NCBI GenBank assembly: GCA_002794775.1
Contig: NBAY01000068.1
Span: 62,001-126,000 of the forward strand
Length of the DNA: 64,000 nt
Reading direction: 5' to 3'
Source: Porodaedalea pini
Taxonomy: Eukaryota > Basidiomycota > Agaricomycetes > Hymenochaetales > Hymenochaetaceae
In this document: in pieces, positions 10,819 through 22,950 of the stretch
Layout: the number at the start of each line of letters is the position of its first letter
Numbering within the stretch: the first letter of the stretch is position 1
Notes under the pieces: generated by a model
What the model was told of the DNA's origin: nothing
The model's input: the letters and a program-made list of their open reading frames with translations, nothing else
Database searches by the model: none
Program-made: the position numbers and the translations under genes

Positions 10819-13800
10819 ATGATGTCGTCCCTTTCTATTCTTTCTTTGAACGTTCGACGTTTGGAACCTACTACTGACCTTCTTTTTAAATCCCTCTTTC
10901 AACGCGGCACTGCGTGCCCGGACATCATCTGTTTACAGGAAATCCCTACAATTTCGACTATCATTCCTTCCAAGCTATCCGCGTGCGGGGAACGACAATT
11001 TGTCACCCGCAATTCTGACCCCTTCATTTGTGTACTCCCCCCTTCATCCCAATCCGTACTACCCTCTTGCGCGACTTTCATTCACCCGCACATTGCCCAT
11101 TTATTCAGCTCCCAACCGAACTTATCACGACCCACATTTCAGGTCACGATCAGTATTGATCACGGCCATTCACTTCCTCCTATTTATATTTGGAACATCT
11201 ACAATTCCCCGTCTGCTCACCCATTCGAAGACCCTTTCCCCAGCCCTTCGTTATCCAACACTCATATTTTTCTCGGAGACTTTAACAGACATTTGGCCCT
11301 TTGGTCTGATCATCATTTCTCTCATCTCTTCCGCGCCTCTGAACCTTTCGTGCGCTGGATAGACGATTCCTCATTAGTTATCACCAATCCCCCAAACACT
11401 CCTACTTTCCGTTACCCACAAGGTTCTTCTACACTTGATCTCGTTCTTTGTTTGCCAGACATTTCCCCTCCGGTCACTCAATCCCTCCTCATCGGAGACC
11501 CCTCATTTGAATTCCACTCCGATCACCTCCCTCTTTCATTTTCTGTCCCAATATCGTTTATACCACCCCCTGATACGCATCCTCTTCGTCTTGTTCGCAA
11601 ACGTGATATCCCTTCTTTAATTTCTGACTTTCGCGAATCGCGTTCATTTTCCTTCGATGCAACGAATATCCATTCCTCTTCTGATATCGATGATATTTTA
11701 CATTCCTTTTATATGTCGTTCTCATCCTTCACAACCCGCTTTCTGCGAAAGCACAAACCCTGGACCTATCACGGGCCCCATTCTTGGTGGACCGAGCAAT
11801 GCAGTCGCGACTATCAGTCCCATCACTCTAACCCATCGCCGGAGAGCCTTTCCCGACTTCATAAAACTCTCGCTGCCGCTAAATCCTCCTTCTTCGGCGG
11901 CTTGCTCCAACAATCCGACCACACATCCATTTGGAGGTGACAATACATAGGCACAGCGCGTCGTCGTCACCCCATCGGTGCCCTTAAGCTCCCTTCTGGC
12001 AGCTTTACTTCCAACGAGAGCGAGAAAGCCGACCTCTTTCGCTCAACGTTTTTCCCCGCACTCCCTCCGGGTTATCGCAACCAGCATTCGCTCCCACCCT
12101 TATCCGACATCGAGCTTGTCTCTGTCGACGAAATGCTCCGGGCCCTAAAGGGCACCGACAACTCGACGTCACCTGGCGTCAATTGTTTTTCTTACCTTCA
12201 TTTAAAACTTTTCATTGAACTTGAACCTTCGTTCTTTTCTCAAATATTTTCTGCTTGCCTCTTATTCGGCTACTTCCCTTCATCCTTTAAACATTCCATC
12301 ATCACTTTCATTCCCAAACCAAAACGCTCTGACTTTTCACTCCCTCGTTCATTTCGACCGATTGCCCTAGTCGATACTATGGGCAAATTATTCAAACGCA
12401 TTCTTTTCAACCGTCTTCAAGTCATATTTGAACAACGCTCCCTTATCCCTCCATTGCAGCATGGTTGCCGGAAATCTTTATCCGCGCTCACCGCCTGCTA
12501 CAAACTTTTACATCTAAATAACTTCAAACCCATCATTTTTTCCCCTATTTCTCAGGCCCCTGGCCTCGGCCCCCGCGAAGCCAAACGCCGTCGCCTGTTG
12601 ACCTCTGTGGTCACAATCGACATACAAGGTTTTTTTGACAATATTTCTCATCCCTTGCTTATTGATCGGTTGACCCGGTCCCTTATTCATCCCAACCTTA
12701 TTAATTGCGTTTCTCATTGGATGCGTGATCGTCCTATTTCCTTACATTTCAATCATTATTTTTCAGAGACTTTCACCAAACCCAACAGGGGCGTTCTGCA
12801 AGGATCTCCTCTTTCCCCCCTTATTTCTATTTTCACGGCTGCACCAGCCATTGAAGCTTATTACAAGTGTTTCCCCCTTAATCGTCCTTTGCTTGCTTAT
12901 ATGGACAACCACCTTCTAGCCGCTCGCTCGCTCAGCATGCGGACCAACCTTATTCGCTTGCGAAACCAATACCACTTTCTTTCTTTGCAATTCGCACAAC
13001 TGGGGCTTTCCATTGACCCCGATTCCGTCGAACTTATTCATTTTACCCCTCCATCCAATCAAAATTCGTCCTATCCAACACAAGCAGAACACCAACCTTC
13101 GCTCATTTTATCACCTTCTCATGTCATCCCCCCCCGATCGCATATTACATGGCTTGGGGTTATATTTCACCAATATTTACATCCCACATTACACCTTCAT
13201 TCCCGTGCCAATAAGGCGCTATCCACTCTTTCACAACGATCTTTTCTATTCAATTCCTCAGACGGGTCTTATCTCAAATACGCTCGTCTCCTCTATTTCA
13301 ATCTCATTCGTTCTGTCGCCATTTATGGTGCTCAGCTCTTTTCTAATTCTCCTTCGATCAACTCCATTTTATCTACAGTGCAACATCGCGCTCTCTCTTT
13401 AATTCTATCCCGTAACGTCGACAAGGACACCGCCAGCTCTTTACTTTCTATTCCTCCCATTGACCTTTTCGTCGAATACCAAGCCAAGTGTTTCATTACA
13501 TCTTACGTATCTTCTTCTCGCTCTTCACTCCCCCCTTCAGCGGACATTCGTAATATGCTTCCTTCTAATATCACTATTCCAAACATTAACCTCTACCCTC
13601 TTATTCCTCCCATTCATTCCCGTCTTTCTCTCGTACCAATCGCTTCCCGCAAAGACAGTCATCACACGCGCCAAGCATTTTTACGCCTGTTTAACCATCC
13701 CCCTCCTTTTCAATATTTCTTGTTTACTGACGGCTCCGTCATTGTTCAGGACAATGTCCCCACTGGCAGGCACGGATTTTCCATCATGCACAATTGGCGC

Positions 13801-14640
13801 GAACTTGCAGCTTTTGCATCTAGTGTGCATACCCATAGTAACATCCTATACGAGGAACAACAGTCCCTCATTGCTGGCATTTCGCGCTTCTCCGCCTTAC
13901 TAGCGCAATGCACTCATCCTACGCACCTACGCGTCGTCACAGACTCAGCAAACTGTGCGCGCCTCATCTTCTCGGAAGATCCTTCTCATGCGGCCTTCAT
14001 CACGGCTGTTCGCAGACTTTGTGGTATCTTTCTATCCACCCATCACCCTGCATCCACCATCTCTATACAGTGGGTGCCTTCCCATATGGGTTTACCCGGT
14101 AATTCGCGCGCAGACCAGCTCGCGGCCCAAGCCTCACGCTCGCAGCACCGAAGTCTAGCACCCAATACACTACCGAATCTACATTCGCGATTCTCTGCTG
14201 ACCTTCTGGCCAAATGGCGGAACCGTGTCCTCAATCTTTGACACCATCGCAGCACTATTACCGCACCCTTTATCCTCTTTCCAAGGCGCCAATTACGGCC
14301 CTTTCTGCGACTTCACCCCGAGAAACGCATCCCTCGACACCTTCAGTCGAGGGCAGTGGGTATCCTCCTCAACATGCACGAAATGCATGACTGGAATCTG
14401 CCCAGCCGTTGCCCAGACCCGTCCTGTACGGAACATGACGTCCGTCACATTCTCAACGTTTGCCCTTTTTTTTCACAAATTCGTCGTCAATACTTTCACA
14501 AAACACAACTCCCCTTTCAATTTTCTAATTGGTTTGCTCCGTCCAACTTTATGCTTCTTATCCAGTTCGCATATTTCTCCTTTCGATGCCCACCCGACGC
14601 AATGCCTTTTTACTCAGACCTTCCACACGATCTTTCATAA
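10819..14640 (+). pseudogene. LINE ORF2, endonuclease-reverse transcriptase-RNase H, two in-frame TGA
   Basis: One reading frame runs from the ATG at 10819 to TAA at 14640, broken only by TGA at 11938-11940 and 14239-14241. Order of domains: exonuclease/endonuclease/phosphatase fold (LSLNVRR, CLQEI, LGDFNRHL, SDHLPL); reverse transcriptase (VTIDIQGFFDNISHP, NRGVLQGSPLSPLIS); RNase H (LFTDGS, E in EEQQSL, VVTDSANC, WVPSHMGLPGNSRADQLA); then a Cys/His motif, CPDPSCTEHDVRHILNVC. The RT active-site tetrad reads YMDN where (Y/F)xDD is expected. The ATG abuts the ORF1 stop as TAAATG. With two stops and a changed catalytic Asp it is most likely inactive. Confidence 0.9.
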
Positions 14641-14814
14641 TTACATAATCATACTTTCTCAACTTAACCTTGCCATTATCTTTCACATTCACGATATCAC
14701 GCATTCAGTCACCACGTCATGCTGTTTTTCTTTCCTTTTTTTCCTTTTTTTTTTCCTTTGCTCGCGTTTAGTCTAGCCCGTAGTGCATAGTGCAGAGTAG
14801 TGCAACCTTACAAA

Positions 14815-14825
14815 TTAAGAAACAC
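14815..14825. repeat. Right copy of LINE target-site duplication
   Basis: TTAAGAAACAC, identical to 8488-8498, directly after the 3' end of the element. Confidence 0.85.
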
Positions 14826-14960
14826 GTGACAACGAGAGCTAATATTAATGATAGTCGTCATGCTATGAACTTCGGCTTCTCGAATGGAATGTTATACGTC
14901 TAGAAGTACATTTAATCCTTACATATTTGTTCTACGATTCGGTCAGAAATTTGCATCGCA

Positions 14961-15885
14961 TTACACAGTCGTCTTCGAGCTGCCCAGAAGTGCTTGCATA
15001 GCGTTTCTGGTAGATTCATTTTCTTCTTTGATGATTTGAGCGAACGCTTTGAACTCCGGCTTCCCGGCATCAGCTGAAGGAAGGGGGTCAACGAAATGCC
15101 TGAAACATATTAAACGTGTCTTACCCATGAGTTGGTAAACTAGGCTTTCACTTGTCGTGATTTGTGCATTTGCTTGTCTCATGCGCTCTAATGCCAGAGG
15201 GATCTCTTCTTTGTTACAACTCGAGACACCATCGGCAATAATGTGAACATCATATTTGCGTTCCAGCAGATCCATGGTAGTCTGGAGGACGCAGATATGC
15301 GACTAGAGTAGCAGCTCAGTTAGAAGATTATACTTTGAATTATACGGCGGCAACCCCTACCTCAATGCCCATGAGCACGACAGATTTGATATGAGAATAC
15401 TCTCCGGACTTCATGAGCCTATCGAGCTCCGGTGTCACCAAGGAGAAGAGGCTCTTCTCAATGGTTTTGCGATGCAACGGCCCAAGCTGCGCGAGGTTTA
15501 GTTGGTCCACAGACTTTCCGAGCTCTTTGTGCGACGTGTATCAGATGCAAGAAGCGAGAGGTGGAAGCGGTGCTCATACTCGATGGATTCTGCTCAGACA
15601 CGATCACAGGAATCTCCATCAACTGACGATTCAAAGACTGTAGTTAGTATTAATTCACACAACGAGAAATGTAGAAGCATTTCACCTTCGCGACCTTGAG
15701 CATTTTATTCGTAGTCGCGACGACATGATCAAATTCATAGATGGCGCTACCTTCCTTGCAACTTCGTTCAGAGAAATCGCAGGTCTTAAAAGTATACCAG
15801 ACACAAACTCACGAAATCGGGTCTGGAGATCAAGAACGAAGAACAAGGTACGGCCGGGTATCAGCCTTAGCACTTTGGATGCCAT
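14961..15885 (-). CDS. Isochorismatase-family hydrolase
   Basis: Cysteine hydrolase of the ISOC1/2-like branch; substrate unknown. Exons 15885-15813, 15750-15686, 15637-15580, 15524-15361, 15302-15125 and 15073-14961 give 216 residues, the usual family size. Visible family blocks: TLFFVLDLQTRF with the catalytic Asp, YEFDHVVATTNKMLKVAK, IPVIVSEQNP with KLGKSV, SVVLMGIESHICVLQT with the nucleophilic Cys, and DVHIIADGVSSCNKEE. The last intron is 51 nt, a multiple of three with no stop, so its retention would insert 17 residues. The LINE ends about 150 bp beyond the stop codon. Confidence 0.92.
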
Positions 15886-16198
15886 TGTGTTTGCCTGACA
15901 GGTAGCTATTGGGCGACCAGGAGGTGATAGCTCAAAATGATGCGGTGAGTACACTGGCGAGAAGTTGAGTTTGGCCCAAGGAGATGCATATGATCTTGAT
16001 CGCCGTAGCCCAACAAGGGCCGGTTATATCCGGGGTCACAATCGTGGGAACCGAGATCGAGGCGCCCTCGTTGCCCTTTCGAAGATTCTCTCCTTTGAGA
16101 CGCTATCACACACTCCCCGCCACTGTGCTTTTCCTTTCTTTTCTAAACCCCTTCAGCTTTTCAGCAAACACGTTCTTTACACCACCCACGACCACACA

Positions 16199-19100
16199 AT
16201 GGATTTTGCACATTTTGGCACGGAAATGACCAGGGAGCAGGAGATGATCTCCACGAAAAAGAGGGTGAGTGCCTCACATGCTTGTCAAATCGGAGGAAAC
16301 TGAGTGAAACCGGTTTCTATCCTACAGCTCGAGACGTTTCAACTCCGTCGAACGAGCGGACCAACTGTTCCGGCGCCGATTTCGCCTACGTCTTCTATCG
16401 GACGTCCGCATTCACGACATGACTCTATTTCATCAGTCTCTTTTTCAGCTTCGAATTCAACCAACTCCGTTTCTACGACGTCCGAGCAGCCTTCACTCTC
16501 CGCGTCCGATTCGCGTCCCTCCTCGTTAGTAGGTCGTCCTAGGCCCACTTCTCACCATCGTCGGCGCTCCTCCGTTTCCACGCGCGTCGAGTCTGCGGAA
16601 ATGATGGGAGTTACTCTTCCTGACCTCCCTGTGTCCTCCTCAGATGACAATATCAACTTCGGCGATAAGGACTCAGTTCGCCGAAGGGCTCTGCAGGCTC
16701 TTGAGGGAAGGAATGACTTTAGTTCGGGTAATAACACGGTGGAGATTCCGGAGTTCGGCAGCCAGGGCATCCCTCAAAAGCCCTTTGATCGTGAACGTAC
16801 GTTATCTTCTTTCTTTCTCTGTAATCAGGTTAATCACGTATTTGAACAGTCAAATTACCCACGAATGTGCCTTCTTTTGGTATGACTCCTCTTTCTGGCA
16901 AGAGGGACTCGTTTGGCAAGTTCCTCTCCTCTGCCAGTTCTCTAAAGGATCAGCTCCATACCCTCATGGAAGAGGAGGAAGAGGAAGAAGAGGAAGGGAA
17001 TAACGATGGTGTGCGTGTACCTCTTGAGTGCGAGCCGGAAGGCAAATCTGCCTTACCGGGCCGTGACCGTCCTGATGAACCCGAGTGCCCACCATCTGGG
17101 AACTTTGATGCGTCTGACTTGTCCAGCATCCCTCCTTCGGTTTCAAGTCGTCACAGACCTGCCAACTTGACTCTTCGGCCTTTATCTTTAATATCCAATA
17201 CTGCCAACCCCAACCTGCCGACACCATCCCTTACCCCAAATTCGCGAGCTGTACTTCGGTCCTTTTCTTTGGCCCCACATTCCGAATTACATCTAAACAA
17301 CACCTCCGAAAACTTCGATGTGAAATGGGCGAACCAATTTCGAAAGCAGAAGACTGACCTTCATTCTAATTCCTCGAGTTTGTCATCCTCCACATCGGTG
17401 CATTGCCAGTCATCGTCAGGTAGCGGTTCAGCTCCTAGCACATCCCCGAGCCCCAAGAGACAAAGCAGCATTTCGTACATTCGCTCGGGTTCTGGTCAGA
17501 TCCAGCCGACGGCATTTACCCTTGCCAGCCTACCAACGCCGGGCGCCACTCCAACTTCAGAGAGAAGACAGTCTACTTCCTCCATCAGCAGTTTTGGTAG
17601 CATCGGTGGGCAGGACAGACGCAACACGAGCGAAGATATGTTCTTGCACCAGTCGCACGCGTCGTTATTGTCACGGATTGCAGAACTCGAGCGAGCTCTA
17701 CAATCTCGGCCACAGTCCAGACCTGTTTCGACGCATTCGGACAGCAGCATGAGCACTTCCGAGCCTCCACCTGACGAAATGTTGCAATTAGTGACAGATC
17801 TGAAGGCTGAGCGCGATGAGCTGAATAGGGATATAGAGGGCTGGCGACAACGGGTGAAGGATCTCGAGCATACAAAGACCTTGCTGGGACACGAAAAAGC
17901 TGTTCTTGAACGTCGATTGGAAGCGGAAAGGCGTGAAGGCTGGCTCAAAGGCGAGAAGCTCGGTCTTTTGGAGATGGAGAAAGGGACGCTCAGTCGCCAG
18001 CTAGAGATGAAAGAAGAAGACGTCTCTAGCGTAAGCCGTAGGCTTGAGTCCACGCAGTCTCAATTGCGCCAGGCTGTTCTGGAATGCAATTCCTTAAAGG
18101 AAGATGCCCAGGTTGCAAAGCGGCAGCTTGCAGAAGCTCAACTACTGCTCGAAGCGCGGAAAGAAAGCGAACTCGAACTTGTTAAAGTCCGCGAGGCGCT
18201 GGCGGCCGAGCAAATCTACAGGGGGAAACTCATTAGCCAGCTCGACGCTGCTGGCATTCTGGAGACGCCAAGGGTCACTGATAAGATATCGACTGGGACT
18301 TCCGTGCGTATGAATTACAGTAACCAGTCTCGAAGCAACGGCCTTGGCTTCCAAAGCGTTGACTCAGCGTGCACAACGGTCGATGCGGATGAAGAGAATC
18401 AACAAGCGCTCAGAGCCCCCTTCACGCTGAAGGCTGTGGAGGAAGAGCCGGAAATGCACAACGATGGTCTTTCTGATGAGGACGAACTGGCACGATATGA
18501 AGATGAGGATGATTTGGACCTTAGCTTCACGAGTCCGACGCGCTCGTTGTCTTCTTATGACTCAGACGATGACTTGCCTCATTCTTTGTCACATCTCCGT
18601 CTCACTGCAAATAGCACGCCAGTGCCCTCCGGTAGTGATGCGGCGTCCTCTTCAAGGTCTCTTTCCTCTACTCCTTCACCGACTTCTTCTCCTTGTCCTA
18701 CACCCATCCCTCCTCTCGCACCTGAGGTTAAAAGTTCTCAGCATATCAACCGCGCGTCGTTAAGCAAGACTTGGACTTTCCCTCGCGGTGGACATTCTAA
18801 TTCACCGAGGCCCTCTCCGGAGGAAATCGACCGATTTTTCGGATGCCTGGAGGATATCGACAACTCACCTCCTGAGGAACCATGCTCATTAATGGACAAC
18901 AGGAGTATTTTCAGTCAGCGCCTGCAGTTTGTAGATGTCGAGGAGGAAGACTTGCCGCCCTTCGTTCTCCCCGTGCAAAAGATCTCAGGGGAAGTTGGCA
19001 GTGGTATGCTCGATGTGGTCTTGGAAGAAGACGAAGATAATTTGCAATGTGACACTCCGAACGCCAGGCGCAAGCCTTCGTTCCCTGTCTCAGTCAGTGA

Positions 19101-19985
19101 GGACTCATTGAGCAGGATGTCGTCACCACTATTTGAAGACCACATGCATACGAATTCAGTGCCGTTCGTTTTTCCTCAGATGAAGGCCCAGCAGAATGGA
19201 TCTAAGCCCGCTACAGTCTCTGAAGTTGTCCAGTCGAAGTCTACTCCTGCTCCTGCAGCATCGGCAGGGTCTGTCGCTGATCGTTCAAGTGTCGTTGCTA
19301 CGCCGAAAGGCACGAGTCCACGTACCATCCTTCCCTCTCGAATCCCGCCTCCTTCTCCGCCTATGTTCATTCAGGCGAAGACTGCGTTACCACGCGCGAC
19401 TCCTAGTCCTCCAAAGCGAAAGCCCGTGCCATCGCCGACGTCGAGTGTGACTTCAGCTTCTCCGTCACGCATCAAATCAGTGCGCGTCGCTGTAGGCTCC
19501 CCGCAGAGGACAAAGAAACCAGCACCGCAGTCAACTTATGGTTCGACTTTCATCCCTCAACTCAAAGCTACGAGTAGGCCAGCTCATTTTTCTCTTTCGT
19601 CGCAGCAGATGTGAACATTTCGTCTTCCTCGTCTAGCCCAGAGCCCCAGAAGTCGGCGGTAGGCCGTTTATCAAGTCATGCTTCACCGACGATTAAGTGC
19701 GGCGTTGACCAGTCTCTGAATCCCCCTGAATTAGGCGGCATCTCCACGGCATCTTCTCGACCATTGCTTCAAACCTTCACGAATTTTTTCCCTCTTCCTT
19801 CCTTCTCATGGGGTAACAACCGGTCGCAGACCAATACTGCCCCTGTCCGTGAGCCTGTCTACGTACCAAAAGAGAGGCAGCTTGCCAAACTTCGAGCCAA
19901 TATGGCAATACGCCGCGGCAATGTTAACCAGCCTGGAAAGATGGACCGATGTAGCAGATGTCGGAGTGATTTGATATCGCTCTGA
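16199..19985 (+). CDS. Large Ser-rich coiled-coil protein, conserved in basidiomycetes, function unknown
   Basis: Exons 16199-16264, 16328-16796, 16850-19573 and about 19606-19985 predict roughly 1,212 residues. The N-terminus reads MDFAHFGTEMTREQEMISTKK. Long Ser/Thr/Pro-rich disordered regions follow, with a run of nine Glu near 16970-16995. A central coiled coil (about 17785-18260, heptad-like, rich in Glu/Lys/Leu) precedes more disorder and many SP/TP sites. The C-terminus has ERQLAKLRANMAIRRG and a closing CSRCRSDLISL with a CxxC pair. The last junction is uncertain: the simplest donor (19574) to acceptor (19605 or 19608) gives an intron of only 32-35 nt. A scaffold or cytoskeleton-linked role is possible but only a guess. 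Confidence 0.75.
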
Positions 19986-20607
19986 CGCTTCATGATTCCT
20001 TTAACCTGTGGAGAGACGGAATCTCGTTCAACATATGCCCGGACATTTTCTTGCCCTATATTCTTTCACCTTGGGACCTTTGTGTTTGTTGGTGCCACTC
20101 AGGACTATGCCCAGACCTATGTCATGGAAAGCATAAACTATTATCACAAGTGCGCTTCCAGATTACGACTTTACTATGTTCTGCTTCCTCGTACACTTCT
20201 TATATTCCGAGTTTATGTTCTATTTTTTATTATTCTCTTTTTTGCCCTTGTTCCAATTTTTCTTTGGTTTCGGCTTGATGTCGATTCTGTACAGACGTGC
20301 ATGGTTATTATTGAACTGTCTGTATGTCTAACGCGATGAATTTGAGATGTGTTCTATGCGGTTGTATTTCCCTCTGTAGTGTGAGCGTTGTTGGCAAGAA
20401 AATCACATCCGGTAAGCCCATCCGATCTTCCGATAATTAGTCCAGCTGATAATATTAATAAGACATCCTCGACTATGTAGTACTCTGAGTTCAGAACTCT
20501 TCTGTGCCGTAAACGTGTACTTACATGAACGATAAGAAGGCGTGCTGCGATAAGCAACTGGGGCTAGTATCTCTGACCTATCCTTAGATCTCTTTCGTTC
20601 CTTCAAG
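19986..20607. other. Intergenic, tandem genes
   Basis: Between two plus-strand genes. Contains T-rich DNA after the upstream stop, presumably 3' UTR, and an ATAATATTAATA stretch near 20450. No gene recognised. Confidence 0.5.
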
Positions 20608-22532
20608 ATGTCGGACTCATCGCCTGTTCTTCTAGTAGCAAGCTTTCTGCTTGTGCTCTGTATCGTCATTTCTCAAGTTCGCAAGAGATACAAGTCGGAG
20701 CTAGCAAGTCCGTCAACACCTCAAGTCGAGAAAGGCGCCGATAACCCCTTTTCAAAGACGAAGAGGCGGCCTGGAGGTATGTTCTCTGTTAGTGAGCAAG
20801 GGCGTGCAAGGCCTGAATATTGAAATGAAGAATGGATCCCTGTGGAATTCACTTATCCGGCATTCTCTCCTTGCGATAAAGTCATTCAAGACAGGAATCC
20901 TTCGCGCTACCGGCCCTTCAGATGGGGAAAATACAAGTCAGTCTTAAACTTTATTAATCATGCGATCGTGTGGCAAGTTTGTCGACTCTCTAATAGTATC
21001 ACGATGGGCATACGCAGTATGCCTTGGGAAGAATGGGTAGAGGTGAGTAACAAGTATGTCTTCGCCTGTCGTATTTGATACTTAGTCAATTCGGTAGGTC
21101 GACAACCAATTACCAGTGTATCATGCGATTCGAGTGGTCAGGCTCGCAAAACGTGGAGATAAAGTAGTAAACACACTGCCATCGCGCGCGGGCGTGCCAG
21201 GAGCAGGTCTAGCAGGTAATTTAGATCAATTCGAGCGATTCTATGACTGATGAGTGCGGTTGCAGCGAAGGAGCTCGTATACGAGCTTGCTGAATACCTA
21301 TCAAGGCGCTATCCAGATACATATCACGTTGTTCGACATGAGCCTCGTCGAGATGATTTCAGCTGGTATGGAGACGGTCAGATCAAAGAGATAACCATCC
21401 TTCCAGTCAGCGCTACGTATAACCTCGATGAAGAGGACCCTATGAAAGTATCGGGCTTACTGTGAGTCTTCGTGAGTGATACCATCAAGCCCTTTCTGAC
21501 GACTATGAAGTGTTGAGGATGATCTTGCGCTGATGGTGGAAGGTTCGTAGATACTCGTCTCGGGATAGGAATGAATCGATAGCTCATTTGCTTTATAGGA
21601 GATGATGGAAGATACTACTTCCAGGCAGGTGCTATCCTTGTACCTGGTACGTGGCCATTCCTGAGTTTGCAGGAAGATGTACTGACAGTTATATAGGTTT
21701 CTGGCGCATGACGGACAAGCTTGGGATGCCTCTAGAAGACATTCACATCAGCGGATCGGTCCCCCAATGTGAGTCTTCGATACATGCCTCGAGGCTTGGA
21801 CTCAGCTTTGGAACTTTCAAGACCGCGAAAAGCTACACCACAGTCTGGCGCGCTTCTTTAGCAAGCTCACGGTGGAGAAACCTGTGATCCGCAACAACTA
21901 CTTCTTCCAAATCGTTCGACCGGCAGATGACCCTGCCCGAATTGAATCCATCGATCCGGACGAGCTTGCTTGGTCCGACAGCACCAACGGCGACGAAGAT
22001 TACTTCGTGCATCCCACAGTAGGAACAGCTGCCGTGAATCAACAGAGCGGCGAGGAAGAAAGCCACGAGCCAACAGTTACGGTCAATAAACTCAGCCTCA
22101 GACAGCAGAGACAGCCGCTGTGGACGGATACTGTTAATCGCATCCGTCTAAGGACTGAAAGGCAGAGTCTTCGTCGCCTTCCGAGAAGCGGCGCGATTGT
22201 CTTCACGATCAGGAGTGAGTATTCTGATAACCTTGCCTGATGATCGTCTCACGTTAGAATATTAACAGCGTATATCTTCAATGTCGTCGATCTGGCCGAG
22301 GAACCCGGCGTCCCAGGCCGAATGGCAAGCGCAATCAGGAGCTGGCCAGAAGACGTGCAGCTGTGAGTTGTATCTGCATATGTAGCGCCTTGGTCTTAAC
22401 GCTATGAACAGGTATAAGGGGGAAGGACTGTATGGCGATACCATTTTGCCATTCCTTGACCAGAAGCACGCTGAGCAGATGAAAAATGGCATTGTAGGGG
22501 AGGAGGACAGAAGCTCCAATTACCCGTATTAG
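20608..22532 (+). CDS. DUF3445 (HRQ family) protein with N-terminal membrane anchor
   Basis: Eleven exons: 20608-20776, 20831-20936, 20997-21042, 21098-21215, 21266-21461, 21511-21542, 21599-21646, 21697-21768, 21822-22214, 22269-22362 and 22412-22532; all phases agree. An N-terminal hydrophobic segment (VLLVASFLLVLCIVIS) suggests membrane anchoring. Family blocks follow: RPFRWGKYN, MGIRSMPWEEWVEVDN, GQIKEITILPVSATYNL, GRYYFQAGAILVPGFWRM, GMPLEDIHISGSVPQ, VIRNNYFFQIV and ELAWSDSTNGDED. The tail has LRRLPRSGAIVFTIRTYIF and GVPGRMASAIRSWPED. DUF3445 includes bacterial heme-dependent oxidative N-demethylases; the fungal reaction is not known to me. Confidence 0.88.
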
Positions 22533-22950
22533 AATGGAGTTGAACGTGATATGGCCAAAGCTGTCTGTATTATACACATTAGCTCGCCGCCGCACATTTT
22601 TGCAACTTGCATAGTATAATATCTTGTGAAGAGAATGGTGGTCGTGTATGTTACATTGTTAGAACTTCAAGAGCTGATCGGCTAATGATCGCCGACTCAG
22701 ATCCGAGTCGCCGCCTTCTGAATTCGTGACATGAACTTTGCAACTGGGAGCAGATCTAGACACGCAATACCCGCAATACCCGCGCCTACGTATGAGGATC
22801 GAACCGAGTCGGATCTTTGTTTCGACCTCCAGCATCTCTTCCCCTAGCTGTTCTGCGCTGTTTCTCCTCCGCCGAAAACGCTTGCTAAAAGGTGGGCTCG
22901 TTCCGTGTGATTGTTGATGGCAGAATCCTTTAGTGCAAGTCGTGTGCGCC
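22533..22950. other. Intergenic, tandem genes
   Basis: Region of about 420 bp between two plus-strand genes, presumably 3' UTR and promoter. A short direct repeat, CGCAATACC/CCGCAATACC, lies near 22759-22780. No gene or RNA recognised. Confidence 0.45.

Larger units (their letters stand above)
8499..14814 (+). mobile_element. Nearly complete LINE (non-LTR) retrotransposon, APE endonuclease + RT + RNase H
   Basis: A 6.3-kb element between identical 11-bp duplications. A short 5' UTR precedes ORF1 (gag-like with CCHC knuckles), which is followed directly by ORF2 (apurinic-type endonuclease, reverse transcriptase, RNase H, terminal Cys/His motif) and a 3' UTR of about 170 bp with T-rich tracts that ends ACAAA before the duplication. 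There is no LTR. The domain set fits the I/Tad1-like group of fungal LINEs. The sense strand is markedly poor in G and rich in C and T. The frame interruptions listed for the ORFs suggest it cannot move by itself now, but the perfect duplication and otherwise open frames indicate a fairly recent insertion. Confidence 0.93.

Noticed and set aside
11938..14241. UGA recoding (Trp or Sec) in LINE ORF2
   Set aside because: All other genes in the window use TGA as a normal stop and TGG for Trp; mutation is the simpler explanation.
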